64,000 nucleotides of DNA from Trachemys scripta elegans (Eukaryota > Chordata > Testudines > Emydidae), in NCBI RefSeq assembly GCF_013100865.1, contig NC_048310.1, positions 31,420,146 through 31,484,145 on the forward strand, read 5' to 3'. Position 1 is the first letter of the stretch. Each line of letters begins with the position of its first letter. The position numbers and the translations under genes are program-made. The notes under the pieces were generated by a model, which was given only the letters and a program-made list of their open reading frames with translations, was not told the DNA's origin and ran no database searches. Shown in pieces: positions 11,125-23,547 of the stretch.

Positions 11125-12639
11125 ACAAAAAAAACCCCACCAGTGAAAAGATATGTAACTATGGGTTATTACTTTGTTCTAATTTTCTGTGCGGAACCTT
11201 GAATGCCTAAGCAGAGTGGAGTGAAGGTAGAACATTTTAAATAAATAAAATTATTGTTAAGAACTCAAAGAACCAGAATAGCAAAAACGGTAATTAGTTT
11301 CTTTCTTCTAAATCCTAGCTCTTACCAAAGCAGCAGAAGACTAACTTTAGGAACAACTTTATATTATCTTTAATTACTGTACTGTTATTGTTTGGTCTTT
11401 GCTAGAGGGAAAAACATCTCATCCAGCAATATGGGAAGTAATCCTAGAAATACCAGTAATACTAATGACACCTTTCTGATCCCTTCCTAGCATTTCATGC
11501 AAACTAATGGCTTTAGTATATTTTTTAATAATGCCAAAACTTGGATCTTATGAAATGTTTAGCCTGTTAAATCATTTGAAAGACAAGGTAATTAGATAAT
11601 GCTTTACATTTTTCATTATATAAATAATAGTTAATGAATGTGCTGTGACAGCTGCCCCTTGATTAGGATAGGAGATAGCTGAATGAATATTAACAACTTA
11701 TTTGCTTGTCCTCTGCATGTAGGTGGGCCACATTTCAAGTCAATAATAAAATACTGTTAATCAGTGAATTGGTTCAGTCTAAACAGTTGTATATTGATAC
11801 AACCAAAGCTTTAAATTTGAACATTGTCACTTCTGGGTGTGTCAAGACCGAAAGCTACATTGCAAGCTCTGAATTCCCCGGCCTGATATAGTAATCAGAG
11901 AAGAGAATCTGTAAAGGAGATAACTACCCTCCAGAGAATGGAAAGGATAAGGAGTTCTCTAATGAATATGATGCATCATGATCAAAGCAGATCATTGAAG
12001 TATAAGGTAGCTACTGTACCAGCCCTATCTCTACTAATGGCTCTCACTGTCTACCTGTCATTGCACTGTAGAAAGAAAGAGCAGTTCAAGGGACAAAATA
12101 ACAAGATGGGGAGACCATTTTCCCAGACACATTCATGATAGTGGAGTCTTTGGATCATACCTGACACCATATGTTAAAGTATTAAGTTGTAATTTTAGAT
12201 GTATGAATTCGATTGAGCTAAAATTTTGTACTGTAGGAGAAACACGGAGAGTTTCGTCTCCTTTCTCCTGGAGGTACAACTTGTCACAGTGTTTGGTGCA
12301 TTGCTGTTAGTGGTCCATCAATTCACAGCTAGCAGCTTTTCAGTCTAATTCTCAGTCAACATAAACAGCAGATCTTCCTCTCCAGTTTAGCAGTGAAGGG
12401 ATATGCACCAAATAATCTTTTGTAGGTGAGAAATATAGTTGAACCTAGTTGCCTTGCCTAGTTTTAATCCAAAGTAAAAGGGAATTTTTAAGTCTGTGTC
12501 TCAGGTTCACTTGAATCCAGTTAGTAATACTCTAAAGTCTAAAAGGCCGTTGAATTGCCTCACATGCATACATACACTTTTTTTTACTGGAGTTTGCAAA
12601 AATCTAAATGAAGAAATAAAATCAAATATGTGCATATGA

Positions 12640-12825
12640 ATGATTTCTCTTTTTGTATAGAGTTAACAAACTTAAGCCGTTACAGATGTAGGGATGAAGT
12701 GCATTCCAAATGTCAGGGCCCCAATGGAGAATGCCTGGCCCTCCACCCACTCTCTTATGCCAATGGAATTTCAGCTCTGGCACTTCTGCTGACTACAGCT
12801 TGTCATAATATTGACAGTCAGCAGG
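12640..12825 (-). mobile_element. L2 LINE, distal ORF2 part
   Basis: Read on the minus strand, this fragment resembles the final part of an L2-clade reverse transcriptase: the segment around 12650-12740 corresponds to the conserved 'fs..a..lWN.LP' block that follows the RT core, now degenerate. It lies downstream, in L2 orientation, of the LHWLPI block found at 14304-14321. The two pieces were split by a MITE and LTR insertion. Stops are present, so it is an old copy. Confidence 0.6.
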
Positions 12826-13282
12826 TATGTAGGCATTGTGACATTCTGTACCTTGGGGGAGCACCCTGTAATCCCCATATTCCTAATTTATATATGATTG
12901 TGATCTTGCATATAAAGCATGCCTTATAAGGTATCGGGGCAAGGTTATGATCTGCTGAAAGTCATTTCTCTATCCATATATATGTATATCATTAATGTAT
13001 GTGAAGTTATGAGAATTATGTTGTATGGTTTTCACTAAAACATACTGTAAGTTGGGGATTCAGCCAGATATTAGCTCCCCAGAGGCAACAGCAAGGAAAG
13101 TAACCAACGCCCGGGCGGGGTGTGAAACAACCCATCAGTAGCCATTGTCCAGCAAGGGAACTACAATGCAATGACTCATCTGCATGAGGCCACAGCAGGG
13201 GAATTGCTCAACCTTGCCTGGAGACTCAGCAATGCCCCCAGACATGCCTGGACTTGTGCTCCTCAAGCACATGGGACTGAGG

Positions 13283-13290
13283 TTATAAAA
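13283..13290 (+). promoter_or_regulatory. LTR TATA-like box
   Basis: The sequence ttataaaa lies roughly 300 bases before the AATAAA signal within the LTR, as expected for a U3 core promoter. No activity is implied. Confidence 0.45.
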
Positions 13291-13579
13291 CAGAACACAG
13301 TGGCCACATGCTGGGCCTTTTTCCTTCACCCACCTACACTGCAAGCAACAAGGACACTCTGAAGTCTCGAACTGAGGGGACTAGCCCAGATTTCAAGGGT
13401 GAAATATGTGTACTATGAACTTCAATATCCAGTGGGGTGAGAAAAACTGCTTAAACTAGATGTTGCCCAGTTTAATAGGGTTGAGAGTTTAGACTGCGTG
13501 CTAATATTTTATTTCTTTTGGTAACTAACTGACATTTTGCCTTTCACTTACTATCACTTACAATCTATCTTTTGTAGTC

Positions 13580-13585
13580 AATAAA
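13580..13585 (+). promoter_or_regulatory. LTR polyadenylation signal AATAAA
   Basis: A canonical AATAAA followed by a T-rich stretch, placed sensibly after the TATA-like box. It would mark the 3' end of R. Confidence 0.5.
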
Positions 13586-14236
13586 CTTATTTTACTGTTT
13601 ATCTTTACCAGTGAGTTTGCCTGAAGTGTGCGGCGAATGTGCTCAGGTTTGCAAAGGCTGGTGTATGTCCACTTTGCATTGATGAAGTGGTGAACCAATT
13701 AATAAATCTGCATTGCTCATCTTGAGCAGTGCAAGATGGTATATTCCTGGGGTACAGTGCTGGGAGCTGGGGGGATTTGGTTCTGGTGCCTTTCTCTGTG
13801 TAATTCATGAGTGACTCTGGGAGCATTCATGCAATCTAGCTGGGTGTGGGGCTCCACATGCTGTTGTGCTGAGTGATCACAGCGCCTGGAGGGGTTTGCT
13901 GCTGATCACTAGCAAGGCATAGTGAGAGACAGCCCAGGCTGGGGAGAGTTAAGGGGGCACAGCTGTCCCACCATCCCAGGCTGCACCCCGGGGATCCCGT
14001 TAGAGGCATACCTTAGCTGGCTTTGATCCGACAGGGAACAGCATGGGCTGGCCACCAAGTATGTAACCCGGGTCCTGGATGGGCTTGTACTTGAGCAGCT
14101 AGCCTATGTCACCACCCATGTTGCTGGTGCGGCTTCACTGCTAGTTTTAACTCAATAGTTCATTCAGATCTAGTTTAGGTATCCTTTCATGTGCTGCAAT
14201 CACACCTCCAAATTACAGTGTAGACATCCCTTAGAC

Positions 14237-14400
14237 AGGTAAGTTCTAGGACAGTTGGGGCTTTATAGGTCAAAACCTACATCTTAAAATCTACCCAGGA
14301 ACCAATAGGCAGCCAGTGTAGACTGCAGAGCACAAGGTTAATATGAGCACAGAAAGAAACGCCACTTAACAAGCAGATTGTGCCCGACCTATAGTTTCCA
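14237..14400 (-). mobile_element. L2 LINE, ORF2 C-terminal relic
   Basis: On the minus strand, 14304-14321 encodes LHWLPI, the start of the strongly conserved L2-clade block LHWLPv.yRIdFK..lLtyKAl. The following codons (about 14303-14258) keep the FK and LTYKAP positions but include a stop. This is an old L2 copy. Its other half lies at 12640-12825, beyond the nested MITE and LTR. Confidence 0.7.
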
Positions 14401-14859
14401 AATAGAGTTAGCGTAGTTCTGAAACCTTACAGAGCTATTGTCATGGTGTTTTGGTAAATGAGGTAATCATTCAGCAGAAAACAAAACCAAGCAAAAACCC
14501 AGGAGATTTATTTGGGGTGGGGGATTATTGCAATTCATTTATTGTTGTAGAGCAGGTCAAAGGTAAAGTAGCTTCAGTCACCTGGGACATTCAGTAATGC
14601 TAATTTATTACCACCCCCACCACCAGAAATGTAGTGTATTTTATTATTATTCAAATCCAGTAAAGTATGAACGCTCAAAGAGGGGAATTTCACAAGTCTG
14701 GCTTTTAAAGATGTTTTTATTAACCTGCATGTTGCAGTAGCAACTCTAGTCCCAACCCAGGTTGGGGTTCCATTGTACTAGGTCTGTACGGCTGAATAGT
14801 GTCAAAAAGTTCCTATTATGAAGAATTCAGAAAACAGACAATGATTGAAAGGTAGTCAA
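14401..14859. other. Unassigned non-coding DNA
   Basis: No gene or recognisable repeat is seen. AT-rich. Confidence 0.45.
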
Positions 14860-14985
14860 GAGGCAAAGAGAGGTGATGTGATTTGCCCAAGGTCACACAG
14901 CAGGTCATTGGAGAGCCAGGATTAGAATTCAGGACTCCTGATTCCCAGTTCAGTGACCTGTTCGCTAGACCACACTGCCTCCCTA
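14860..14985 (-). repeat. MIR-type SINE fragment
   Basis: Contains 'cccaaggtcacacagcaggt', then 'gagccaggattagaattcag' and 'ctagaccacactgcctccc', the complement of the central and left MIR body (CORE-SINE, tRNA-derived). An ancient amniote SINE with no coding. Confidence 0.85.
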
Positions 14986-16859
14986 GCATACGCAAAAGAG
15001 GTGTTTTTCAGAAGTGCTGCTATCTGAATTCTGAAGACAAACCACAAGGCTTAGGTGTTGATGCAGATGCATGGGTAACACTTGTGTATCTTTCCTATTA
15101 CAGAATATAAATGATTAAAAAACACAAATTAGACAAAACACCCATTGCATATATGGGATTGGTCGTTGCCGGCTTTATGGTCATAAAAAATAAAAATGAA
15201 TGCCCACATTAGTTTGATCACCAATATGTGCAGTAATTCTCCTGAAACTACTTTCTTCGGAAAATTCTAGAAACCTGATGGAGCACGAAGGGGAAAGTTT
15301 ACACCTGCAGTTAGTAATTCTCTTCTAACATTGACAGACTATCCAAAAATCTCTATTTGAACTTAAGACAATGAGGGTTTATGCCATTCCTTTACAATGG
15401 AGTGTTTGAGAATGCAATATGCTGAAACTGTCTTGGAGATGTAGGTTCCCATCAATTTCAGTGGGATTTGGTTGAGTCTATGTGTGAACAAAAATTAGGC
15501 CTGTAGCTTTTGGGTAGACATTGTTCCCCAGGTCAGCGCCATAATTGCCCTCATTGACATGTGGAAGGAAGTCCATACATAGATGAGGGCAGTAATATGG
15601 TCCTGACTCATTAGTTAGTCGAATGCAGGAATAATTTCTATGCTTATACACACCAAAACAATACCATTAATGAAGCCCAAGTCCAAGTGTATTGCAAATT
15701 AATTGAGCAAAAATAAATTTGCATACAGTTGACACTTCTGTTCTTATATGAATCAGAAGGAACAGTTGGACAGAGATCCTTTTAGGAAAAAGAAAAAAAA
15801 CATATGTTAGTTATTGTATTCAGTGGATGTTTCTATGAAAAAAGAGGATGCTGCTTCATTAATAACTCTGACATGCCACACCAATTCTAGTAGGTCTGAT
15901 AGATTAAACATGAACCTCTCATTATTCAAGCAGACTAAATATATTGGCTGCTTTACTTACCTAATATTTATTCCTTGCACAATCAAACTACAGAATTGAC
16001 ATCTTCTTTTAAAATTATATGGCTTTAATAAATTTAAAACTTTCACCACTGATGTAAAGCATTGGTAGCTGGCATCATTTCTTACCCCCTTTTAATTATT
16101 CTTGACACTATGGAGAAACATCTAATATAAATCTGTAATGTGCTCTGATGACAAACTACACGGTTGGAAGACCATGTAATCTCTCCACAATTAATTAAAG
16201 TGCACAGAGTTGTTTTTCCCCCCCCCAGCAACCAGATGCCACTGACTGGCTCAAATAACACTGCTGTCAACTGTAAAAAATTAAGATCCAAACCCTAAGA
16301 AAGGTACTTAGGTAAAGAAACCAGATGCCAGGTTATTTTTTGATATTACAATATACATCTTGATGAAGCCACTATTGTTCAACATCTGTAGCTCTACATA
16401 TGTAATTACTCACATAAACTAACAAATCTCTCAGCAGTTTAGTTCCAAAAGTATCAGTCATTGAAGCAAATCCTTTCTTAAAAGTTGAATGATGCCAGTC
16501 ATTGTGAATGGTGCAGCAGTATTTGAAGATCCAATACATGAGGATTTGGTCACTGTTTGTTCTATGTGCACACACTTGTGATTCTGCATGGGTGTGTGGT
16601 CACTTCAGGAGAGGTTTGGCACCATGCTAGAAACCGTGTCAGGCTGATATAACACCTGGAACTGATCAAAAGCAAATTAATGTTTATTTTTAAGCAGGAA
16701 TGCAATTAAATAAAAATCAATAAGAATGTTGTTGTAACATTTACTCTAAAAATGCTGCTGATAGATTCAAAAATATCTTTGTTAAATATTTCATGATTAA
16801 CATTGAAATCCACCATATTTGTGTGTGTGTATTTGTATTTATAATATCAATTGTAATAT
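14986..16859. other. Unassigned AT-rich DNA
   Basis: No gene found. A weak dispersed-repeat core ('cccatcaatttcagtggg') occurs at about 15449-15466. The reading frames are short and motif-free. Confidence 0.45.
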
Positions 16860-16993
16860 TTAAATATATAACAATAATACATACCACAAAACAGACACAT
16901 ACAGACTCACGCTCCTCATATATATGTCTTTATTTATATATGTGATAAGTCTGTATGTGTCTTTCATTGTATTTACATTTGTTATATATTTAA
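16860..16993. repeat. Imperfect 50-bp inverted repeat
   Basis: The left arm, about 16860-16910 (TTAAATATATAACAA .. GACACATACAGACT), pairs with the right arm, about 16941-16993, whose complement reads the same landmarks. The loop is about 30 bases, AT-rich. It is probably an unrecognised foldback MITE; chance in AT-rich DNA is unlikely because of the shared GACACATACAGACT. Confidence 0.6.
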
Positions 16994-19900
16994 TTCTTAT
17001 ACTGTAGAGTCCCAGTCATGCAATTGACTGTACACAAGTGTTTCCCTCCTACTTCAGTGGGATTCTTCATGGCCACAGGGATCTGCCCATGCAGATTCAA
17101 TTGCAGGATCGGGCATAAGATATTCATTACAAAATAAAGTTATTTAAAATACAAAATGAAAATGTACATCTATGTAAAATAATTTTTCATGGACAGTATG
17201 TATTAAAATATATTCTTAATGACATATTATCATCTAATATGGATATATGTACCTGAAAACTCCAAATCTATTAATTTCTTTTCTGCTGTTTCTGTATAAA
17301 GATGAAGTAGAGCAGTATACTAGTGTGTATAGTTTTGTTACTAGTCTAAGATTGTGTATTTAGACTGAACAATGGAGTAAAATTTTTTGAAAAGTGTAGT
17401 TTTGAAAAACTCCATTATGTTTAATTGGTTATCAGTAATAATTCTTTTGTGGTTGAAAATGAGGTTTGCAAACATTATAACCATATTATGATTGTTGTTG
17501 TTGTTGTTGTCAGTGGGGCCTTTTTCTGGTGGAATGTGTGACTGTTTTGACGAGCAAAGAGCAAGTTTTCTGTATCTCTTACAAACCTGTTACATAAAGG
17601 TGGCCTTCCTCTGCTCTCTCTACCACCATACCTGCTATACCAACTGTGATGCAGATTTCATAACCATTAATTTCCTTGTGATTAGGAACACTGAGTGATA
17701 AATATTTAGTCATAGAAATAACAATATAGTATTTAAATAACAGTTTGTATCTTTGCTGGTTATGTTGTACTGATGAATTAGGATGCAGAATAAGATCGGT
17801 TGTTCTGTCATGCCTTGGGAAAAAAGCTGCTTTCTATGGAATAATGCTAGTATCTATAACCTATTCTATAATCCATAACTTTCCAGTTCACATTTTACTT
17901 TATGCCACTACTCATTCACTCTCCACCCCTCTCCCCCATATAAATCTAGTGGTTTGCGATGCATTTCCTCTCTCCATCGTATTCTGCTTGAAAGGAAGAT
18001 TTTACTATTACTACTAACTACAGCGAATTTCCTCCCCATTAAAGTGTTGGCACAACCAGAGCTTAAAACCACACTGTCCTTGTTAACACTCCCAGATAGA
18101 AATCTTTTCCTTTTTAGGAAAAACACTGACTCAGCAGAACAATAAGCCTTCTGATTTAGTATAGGTAGTTAAACATTTTTAACCTAGAGTGGTGGAGGCT
18201 AAGGAGCAGTTTATAAATCTGAAGGTGTGTGTTGAAGGGATGCCATGTGACAATCCTAATCCATATAAAAATGACACAAATACTTTATAAACTGTATGTC
18301 ATGATCTAAAATTACCTGAACTAGAGGTGTTTTTTTCTACACACTTTTTCCTAAATGTTGCCAAGTATATTTTATTTCAGTGAATTTTTTTTTCTTCTAC
18401 AAATATACAGTGTTATTTTCCATTGCTAAGCTATTTTTCATTGTTTTATTTAAGATTATTCATAGTATAATCTTATTATTACATTTACAGTACAGTTGAA
18501 GGATCTCAAATTGTGTTACAAAATATGGTCCAAATTCCACCACCAAATGCAACCAAGAAATCCTGTTTCACTCACTTCAGTGGGATTGCAGCTGCTGATA
18601 TTTAGAGATATATGTATATAGAGAGAGATATATGCAAATGAATCACTTCCACCACCACTCGAAATGCAGTCACCTCTGAGGTGAAAAGTGGCAAGATTGC
18701 AACAGTGCACAACAACACTATATAATATTGGATAGGAAGTGAAGAATACCTTTTCTAACTGAAAAGGCATGGAAAATTAAGATAGGATGTAATTATCCAA
18801 ACTGGAATGTGTGGTCAGTACATTGGAGTTAACACCCTAACTTGTGCAGCAAGTGCCTGGGATTTTAATGACCACAAATGGTCAGGACCTTGATTTGAAA
18901 TCTCATCTGACCAATAGTTTATGATGCACTGTGGTTTTAGCTACTCTGTTACAACACATTTCTTGGACCATTTAAAGCCTTTGGCTAGTAACACATTTGA
19001 GGTATGGGTTAGCTCACAGTAACACACACTTTGATGTGTCTATTGTTAAATGACATAGTGCATACAATATTTTGTTTTATTTAATACAAATCATTTTATT
19101 TACTTAAAAGGAGCAAGCTCTCTTATTATATGTGCTTGGCTTAAAAACAAAGGGATTATATTCTTTTAAGAGGAGTTTTATGTTTTATGATTGCTGAGAG
19201 AAAATGTAGCCTTTTAATAGGCATTTATATAAGTGTTTTCCATGTCTCCACTATATTATATATTTTCAAATAATTAAAAGTGCTAAAGTAATGTCAGACG
19301 ATGGCCTTACAAAAAAGGGGGAAAGCTATGTGGGTTAATGATGCCAGAAAATCCCCCCTTCCCCGAAAGATTTATTAGGGCAACTTAATTTCTACTGATG
19401 CTGCAAACATGCGTCAGATGAGGATGTGGGAGTTCAAGTGTGGACTTTACTTATACCGTTCCCTATGGTAACCTGTTCTTCATTGAGACAGTCAATTGAC
19501 ACAGACGCCAGTGCATTTATTACTGAGTCTATTGTAAATGAGACTCTCAGTCTTGCCAGGGATGGATATTTTTCCTGGGTTCGCCACTATCACACATCAC
19601 GTTTGGGGGGAGAAAAAAAGGAATTTTTAAAACAATATCAAACAACTTGGAAAAAAATGTTAAATATTACCATATGAAGAACTGATTAAATTTGTATGGT
19701 TTTCTTTTCAGTAAAAATTGATATGTGATGAAACACAGTGCAGCTGGATAACTTGTTTTGGCTAACATTCCAGTGTTCTCTGATCTCTCTACCCGCTATA
19801 TGTATATATATAAAAAATCTGCATCAACATTCTTATGGTACAGATTCTGAAATATGTGCCTCTTTTTTTTTTTACTTACACCATGTCATCTGGACTATAG

Positions 19901-20243
19901 ATGGCTTAATATACGCTCACTAGTTGTATAATTGAACTTCCATATCTTCTCTTTATTCATTGTTTACTCTTAAACATTGGTATTGTTTTGCACCTCTTCA
20001 TAGCAACCAGTTTACCTTTAATTTGAAATGCCACTTCACTTGGGTGTTTCCACTGGAGCCATAATATAGAAAAGCTACTGCCAATGAACAGGAAACCCAA
20101 ATTTGGTTACTGTACCCTTCCATTGTAGCCCAGCGCCAGCAGGGACTGGCAGTGTTGTTGAGGCATTAACCATAGGATAATGGGAGATTGAAGAGTGTAT
20201 TTCACTTTAAAGAGTTATCCTGTCCAGTCCTCCAGATCCTACA
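16994..20243. other. Unassigned AT-rich DNA with a (TTG)n run
   Basis: No gene. A (TTG)n microsatellite lies at 17492-17510. The segment 18840-18970 is balanced in composition and repeat-free, like the candidate conserved elements elsewhere. Frames up to 90 codons show no family motif. Confidence 0.45.
17492..17510 (+). repeat. (TTG)n microsatellite
   Basis: Six uninterrupted TTG units and a partial one. Confidence 0.85.
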
Positions 20244-20303
20244 GTATCACCACATTTATGCAGCACTTCCTCTGTATCACCACATTTATGCAGCACTTCC
20301 TCT
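20244..20303 (+). repeat. Exact 30-bp tandem duplication
   Basis: The 30-base unit beginning gtatcaccacatttatgcag occurs twice head to tail with no mismatch (20244-20273, 20274-20303). Perfect identity implies a recent event. Confidence 0.95.
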
Positions 20304-22770
20304 GTTTTCAGTGCAGCATCCCACCTTCTCCTCTCCCTTTGTGTATCCCACTCGTTTTTGTCCATAGTACTTTCAGTATATTAGAGAAATGCAGGCTTCG
20401 TTCTCTGAACAGGTAACATTTTCAAAAGTTCCTATATCCCCTTGAAAGTCAATGGTATTTTTGAAAATTTTATCATTTTTGAACATTTTTTCCAGCCTTT
20501 TTAAATATGGATGTATGAGATTAGCCTAGGTGATTCCTTTTAAACTCATACCTTCAGCAAAATACTCTATGTAGCTCTTGGCTGGCATGTGAAGATAACA
20601 CTCATTCCTCATCAGTGTAGATAGAATTTTTTCTTTTATTTTGAGGGTGGCAAGGGGTTCTTAGAAAGCTTAAGTTTCCATTTTCTTAACTAAGAACATA
20701 TGCCGAGGGCCTTGTACTCTCTGAAGTTCTGACTGACGTTGAATATAATAGCAATTCGGCATAGGCTGTGGTTGGAGATTCTTGGATTCTGTCCCATTGA
20801 CACTAGATACTGAAAGATTGCACATTTTTAAACTGGGGTGCGTAACCTGGATAATTTGCTTTCCACTTAGGCACTATCTGTTTAATTGCTATCACAGAAG
20901 AGTGGAACCATCTGCTAAAATGATCAAGGTTGGGGGTTTTGATTTATGAATGTTACAGGAAGTCTGAGATTTACTACTTGTCATTTCTTGTGGAGAATGC
21001 CATAGAGATATGCCCAGTTCCTGATGTATTACTGTTGTTATTTATTATTTGATAAGTGCCAACCATGTATTTCATAGCAGAGTTGCCATTCTTCTTCCAG
21101 TCCTGCTGCACTAAATGCTACTGTGCCATGCTAATCCTGCCTGCTGTATTGGTGTCTTTCATTGGCACCCCTAAAATCTCTTGCACGTATATTGCAGGGT
21201 TATTGAAACAAATTTATGTTGGAAAATCAACATACATATTATTCAGAAAACCAGGACAGCGAGCAGAGTGAGCACCCTGAGGAGCCTGGCCTGGACCCAC
21301 ATAGGTCCCTTCCCCCATCTTCATCTGCTATCGCCCCCACTGGGTTATGACAGAAGGGTGCCCAAGCCAAATTTGGAGAAGGACCCCATGTGCCAGGACA
21401 CAACACCATTCGTTCAAATGATGTAGGAATGGCTGGGCCAAATTTGAGTGAGTGGGGTTACAACCTAGTACACAGGGTCACAGCACCACTCAAATTTGCA
21501 GCAACTATAAAAAGTTGTGATGAGTTAAAAGTTGCAGCTTCTGCCAAATTTGTGCTCCACAATTTTCTTACAGCCTTAGTCTTTGATCTATTAAGTGTCA
21601 GCAATTTTTTTTTAAATAAATATGACTAACTTGATGGGCCAAATCCTGGACCAAATTACACTCATGAAATCCCATTTGAAGCAAAATCGGGGCTGCACAG
21701 GGTGTGAATCAGAGCAGACTTTGGTCCCTTCTGTTATGTTTTATAATAATATGTGTTGTTGAATAACTAAGTTACCTCTATTGTATCAAATGTCTATAGT
21801 GTACATTCTTTCTCAAGAAGCATGTTGAGATGAAGTAGTTGTCTTGACTTTCAATAGAGTTTTGCTGTTAATTCTTTTAACATGTATCATAGGCACAGTA
21901 AACTGTGAAATGTAAATATTTCACTTTTGGAGGGAACATAAATCATCATGTACCTTGTGGTATGTCCTTCGCCATTGCTAACTAAATAATTGCCAAATCC
22001 ATGGCTTGCTCACCCAGAGAGTACTGGTATACATCCCCCTTTCTTACACATCCTGGTACGGGTTTTTCCATGAACACTTTTTGCAGTTTAGTTATTTGTT
22101 GTAATTATCAAGTTCATTTTTCTCTAATAGATGTGATTAAGTATATTTAGCACTGTGTAATGAGTTTTCTGCCTGGTTGCATTCCAGCTAATAAGGAATT
22201 CCTCAGAGTCTCTTCTGACAGCTGCTGTGAATCCCAGGTTTGTGCTGCCACAGGAGACCTCTTCTATGAATTGCTAACATTAGAGAAATTAACTCGGTTA
22301 GACTAACCATAAAATCCAGGCTGAAATTTGATTACTAATAGATCATGCATTAATTTTCAGCAGCAGAGATATTTTGGTGCTTTTTTACACCCAGAGATAG
22401 AGGGAGGAGAGTGAGACAAAAGTCTGTGTCTGTATATTTGCTTCCCCATACCCACAAAACATCTACTGAAGGGATAATATTTATTGGGCGAGTGCAAAGA
22501 TGATGAATCTATAGGTTAAGTATTTTGTGGACACCATACTGACAACAACCTTACTGACTGTCAGTCATACTACCCATGACTACTCATTATTATTATTACT
22601 ATTTTATTGTCTTTTTTTTGTTTTATTTTACCATCCCTCCACTAACTTTTTAATGTCTGGATCATACTTTTGGAATCCTAGCCACTTCCTATTGTCACAG
22701 TAGCTTCCGCATTTGCAAGGCTGAAAATGCTGAGAACAATTAGTAATTGGTGATGCACCGCTATGGCATA

Positions 22771-22783
22771 GTTGCTTAGCAAC
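22771..22783. promoter_or_regulatory. RFX-type X-box motif
   Basis: GTTGCTTAGCAAC is an almost perfect palindrome of two GTTGC half-sites with a 3-base gap, as bound by RFX winged-helix factors. It sits in repeat-free sequence. It could be a chance match; binding is inferred only from the motif. Confidence 0.45.
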
Positions 22784-23099
22784 AGGAGCTGCAGTCTCTT
22801 CACTAAGTCTCCGGAAGGGGGATACAGAGACAGGAAGATAAAATAAATACAGTTTCAGTGAGATTGACTTTGTTAGTGAATGATTAAGGTTGTAAGTTAT
22901 TTTTTTGTAAGTGCCAATGACTATAGGAAAAGCCTTCTATAAACAGTTGCTTTGATAGCGCAAAGTAAGAACTTTGGTACTCGGCTTCCTTAATTATGAT
23001 AAGAATGGAATGCAAATGTAAGGATAAATATATTTTCTTATCAACCATGAGCCTGTGTTAAATTATCAGATATTTTCCACTGCTGAATCCAATAGTTGC

Positions 23100-23119
23100 A
23101 AAAAAAAAAAAAAAAAAAA
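23100..23119 (+). repeat. Poly(A) run
   Basis: About 20 A bases followed by 'gaagcagcagcaag'. No SINE or LINE body is recognised directly upstream, so it is reported as a simple repeat. Confidence 0.8.
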
Positions 23120-23547
23120 GAAGCAGCAGCAAGATCATAACAGTGTTTCTTCTATTTATCACTGCAGTATAGTACCTAATTCGTGGAGAATGAGTAGTGA
23201 AAGTTAATGCTTAAATTTCCTGCTGGGGAGTTACTCACATAAAGACTGTTCATAATAGGGTTAGTTATGTTATAATTATGGATGGGTCTCTAATTTTAAA
23301 TTCATTGAGATCTGAACAACTCTATGTTTGGGATCACAAAATATTAATTTCCAGATACTAAATCTTAACCTTATTCCATTTTATTTGGTGAAATAATTTA
23401 CAAAGGTTGATGGGATTAATAAGCCATCAGAGCATTATTTTCAATACCACATATCCCAAATCTTGAAACCTTTGGAGTCAGCTTGGTTAGAATCCTCTCT
23501 GTGGAGCAAGGTATCACACTGCACTACATGATTTCATGCCAAATCTC

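Larger units (their letters stand above)
8701..12639. other. Unassigned non-coding DNA with homopolymer runs
   Basis: No gene. Contents seen: a 21-base G run at 9076-9096, a 17-base C run at 11108-11124, and a dispersed short repeat at about 9941-10001 ('ctattgaagtcactgggag'). The segment 8880-9200 is GC-richer, and its reading frames only cross the G run. The rest is AT-rich single-copy-looking sequence with no recognised element. Confidence 0.45.
12837..14004 (+). mobile_element. Solitary LTR of an endogenous retrovirus-like element, 1.17 kb
   Basis: Starts TGTGACATTCTG and ends near GATCCCGTTAGA, close to the TG..CA rule (the last bases seem mutated). It is flanked by a 5-bp duplication, ggcat (12832-12836 and 14005-14009). 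A TATA-like ttataaaa lies at 13283-13290 and a polyadenylation signal AATAAA at 13580-13585, about 300 bases apart, as expected for U3-R-U5 order on the plus strand. A second LTR, a primer-binding site and gag/pol/env are absent, so it is a solo LTR left by recombination. The superfamily (ERV or other LTR element) is not resolved. Confidence 0.8.
12826..14236. mobile_element. Harbinger-type MITE interrupted by an LTR
   Basis: The MITE consists of a few bases before the LTR (about 12826-12836) and 14005-14236 after it. Removing the LTR and one copy of 'ggcat' restores 'tgtaggcataccttagctgg', a plausible continuous MITE start. The right end reads 'cagtgtagacatcccttag', a Harbinger-type GTCTAC end on the complement. 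It sits within an L2 copy. The left inverted repeat is incomplete, so its exact first base is uncertain. Confidence 0.65.
20304..23547. other. Mostly single-copy-looking DNA with an X-box
   Basis: No gene. At 21350-21510 the block 'ccaaatttg' plus 'acagcaccactcaaatttg' recurs in a loose tandem arrangement, class unknown. An RFX-type X-box is at 22771-22783 and an A run at 23100-23119. The rest is AT-rich. Confidence 0.4.

Noticed and set aside
12837..14004. Possible full endogenous provirus
   Set aside because: Only one LTR is present and no internal gene, primer-binding site or second LTR is found.
23100..23119. Poly(A) tail of a retrotransposed gene copy or SINE
   Set aside because: No retrocopy or SINE body and no flanking direct repeats were identified beside it.
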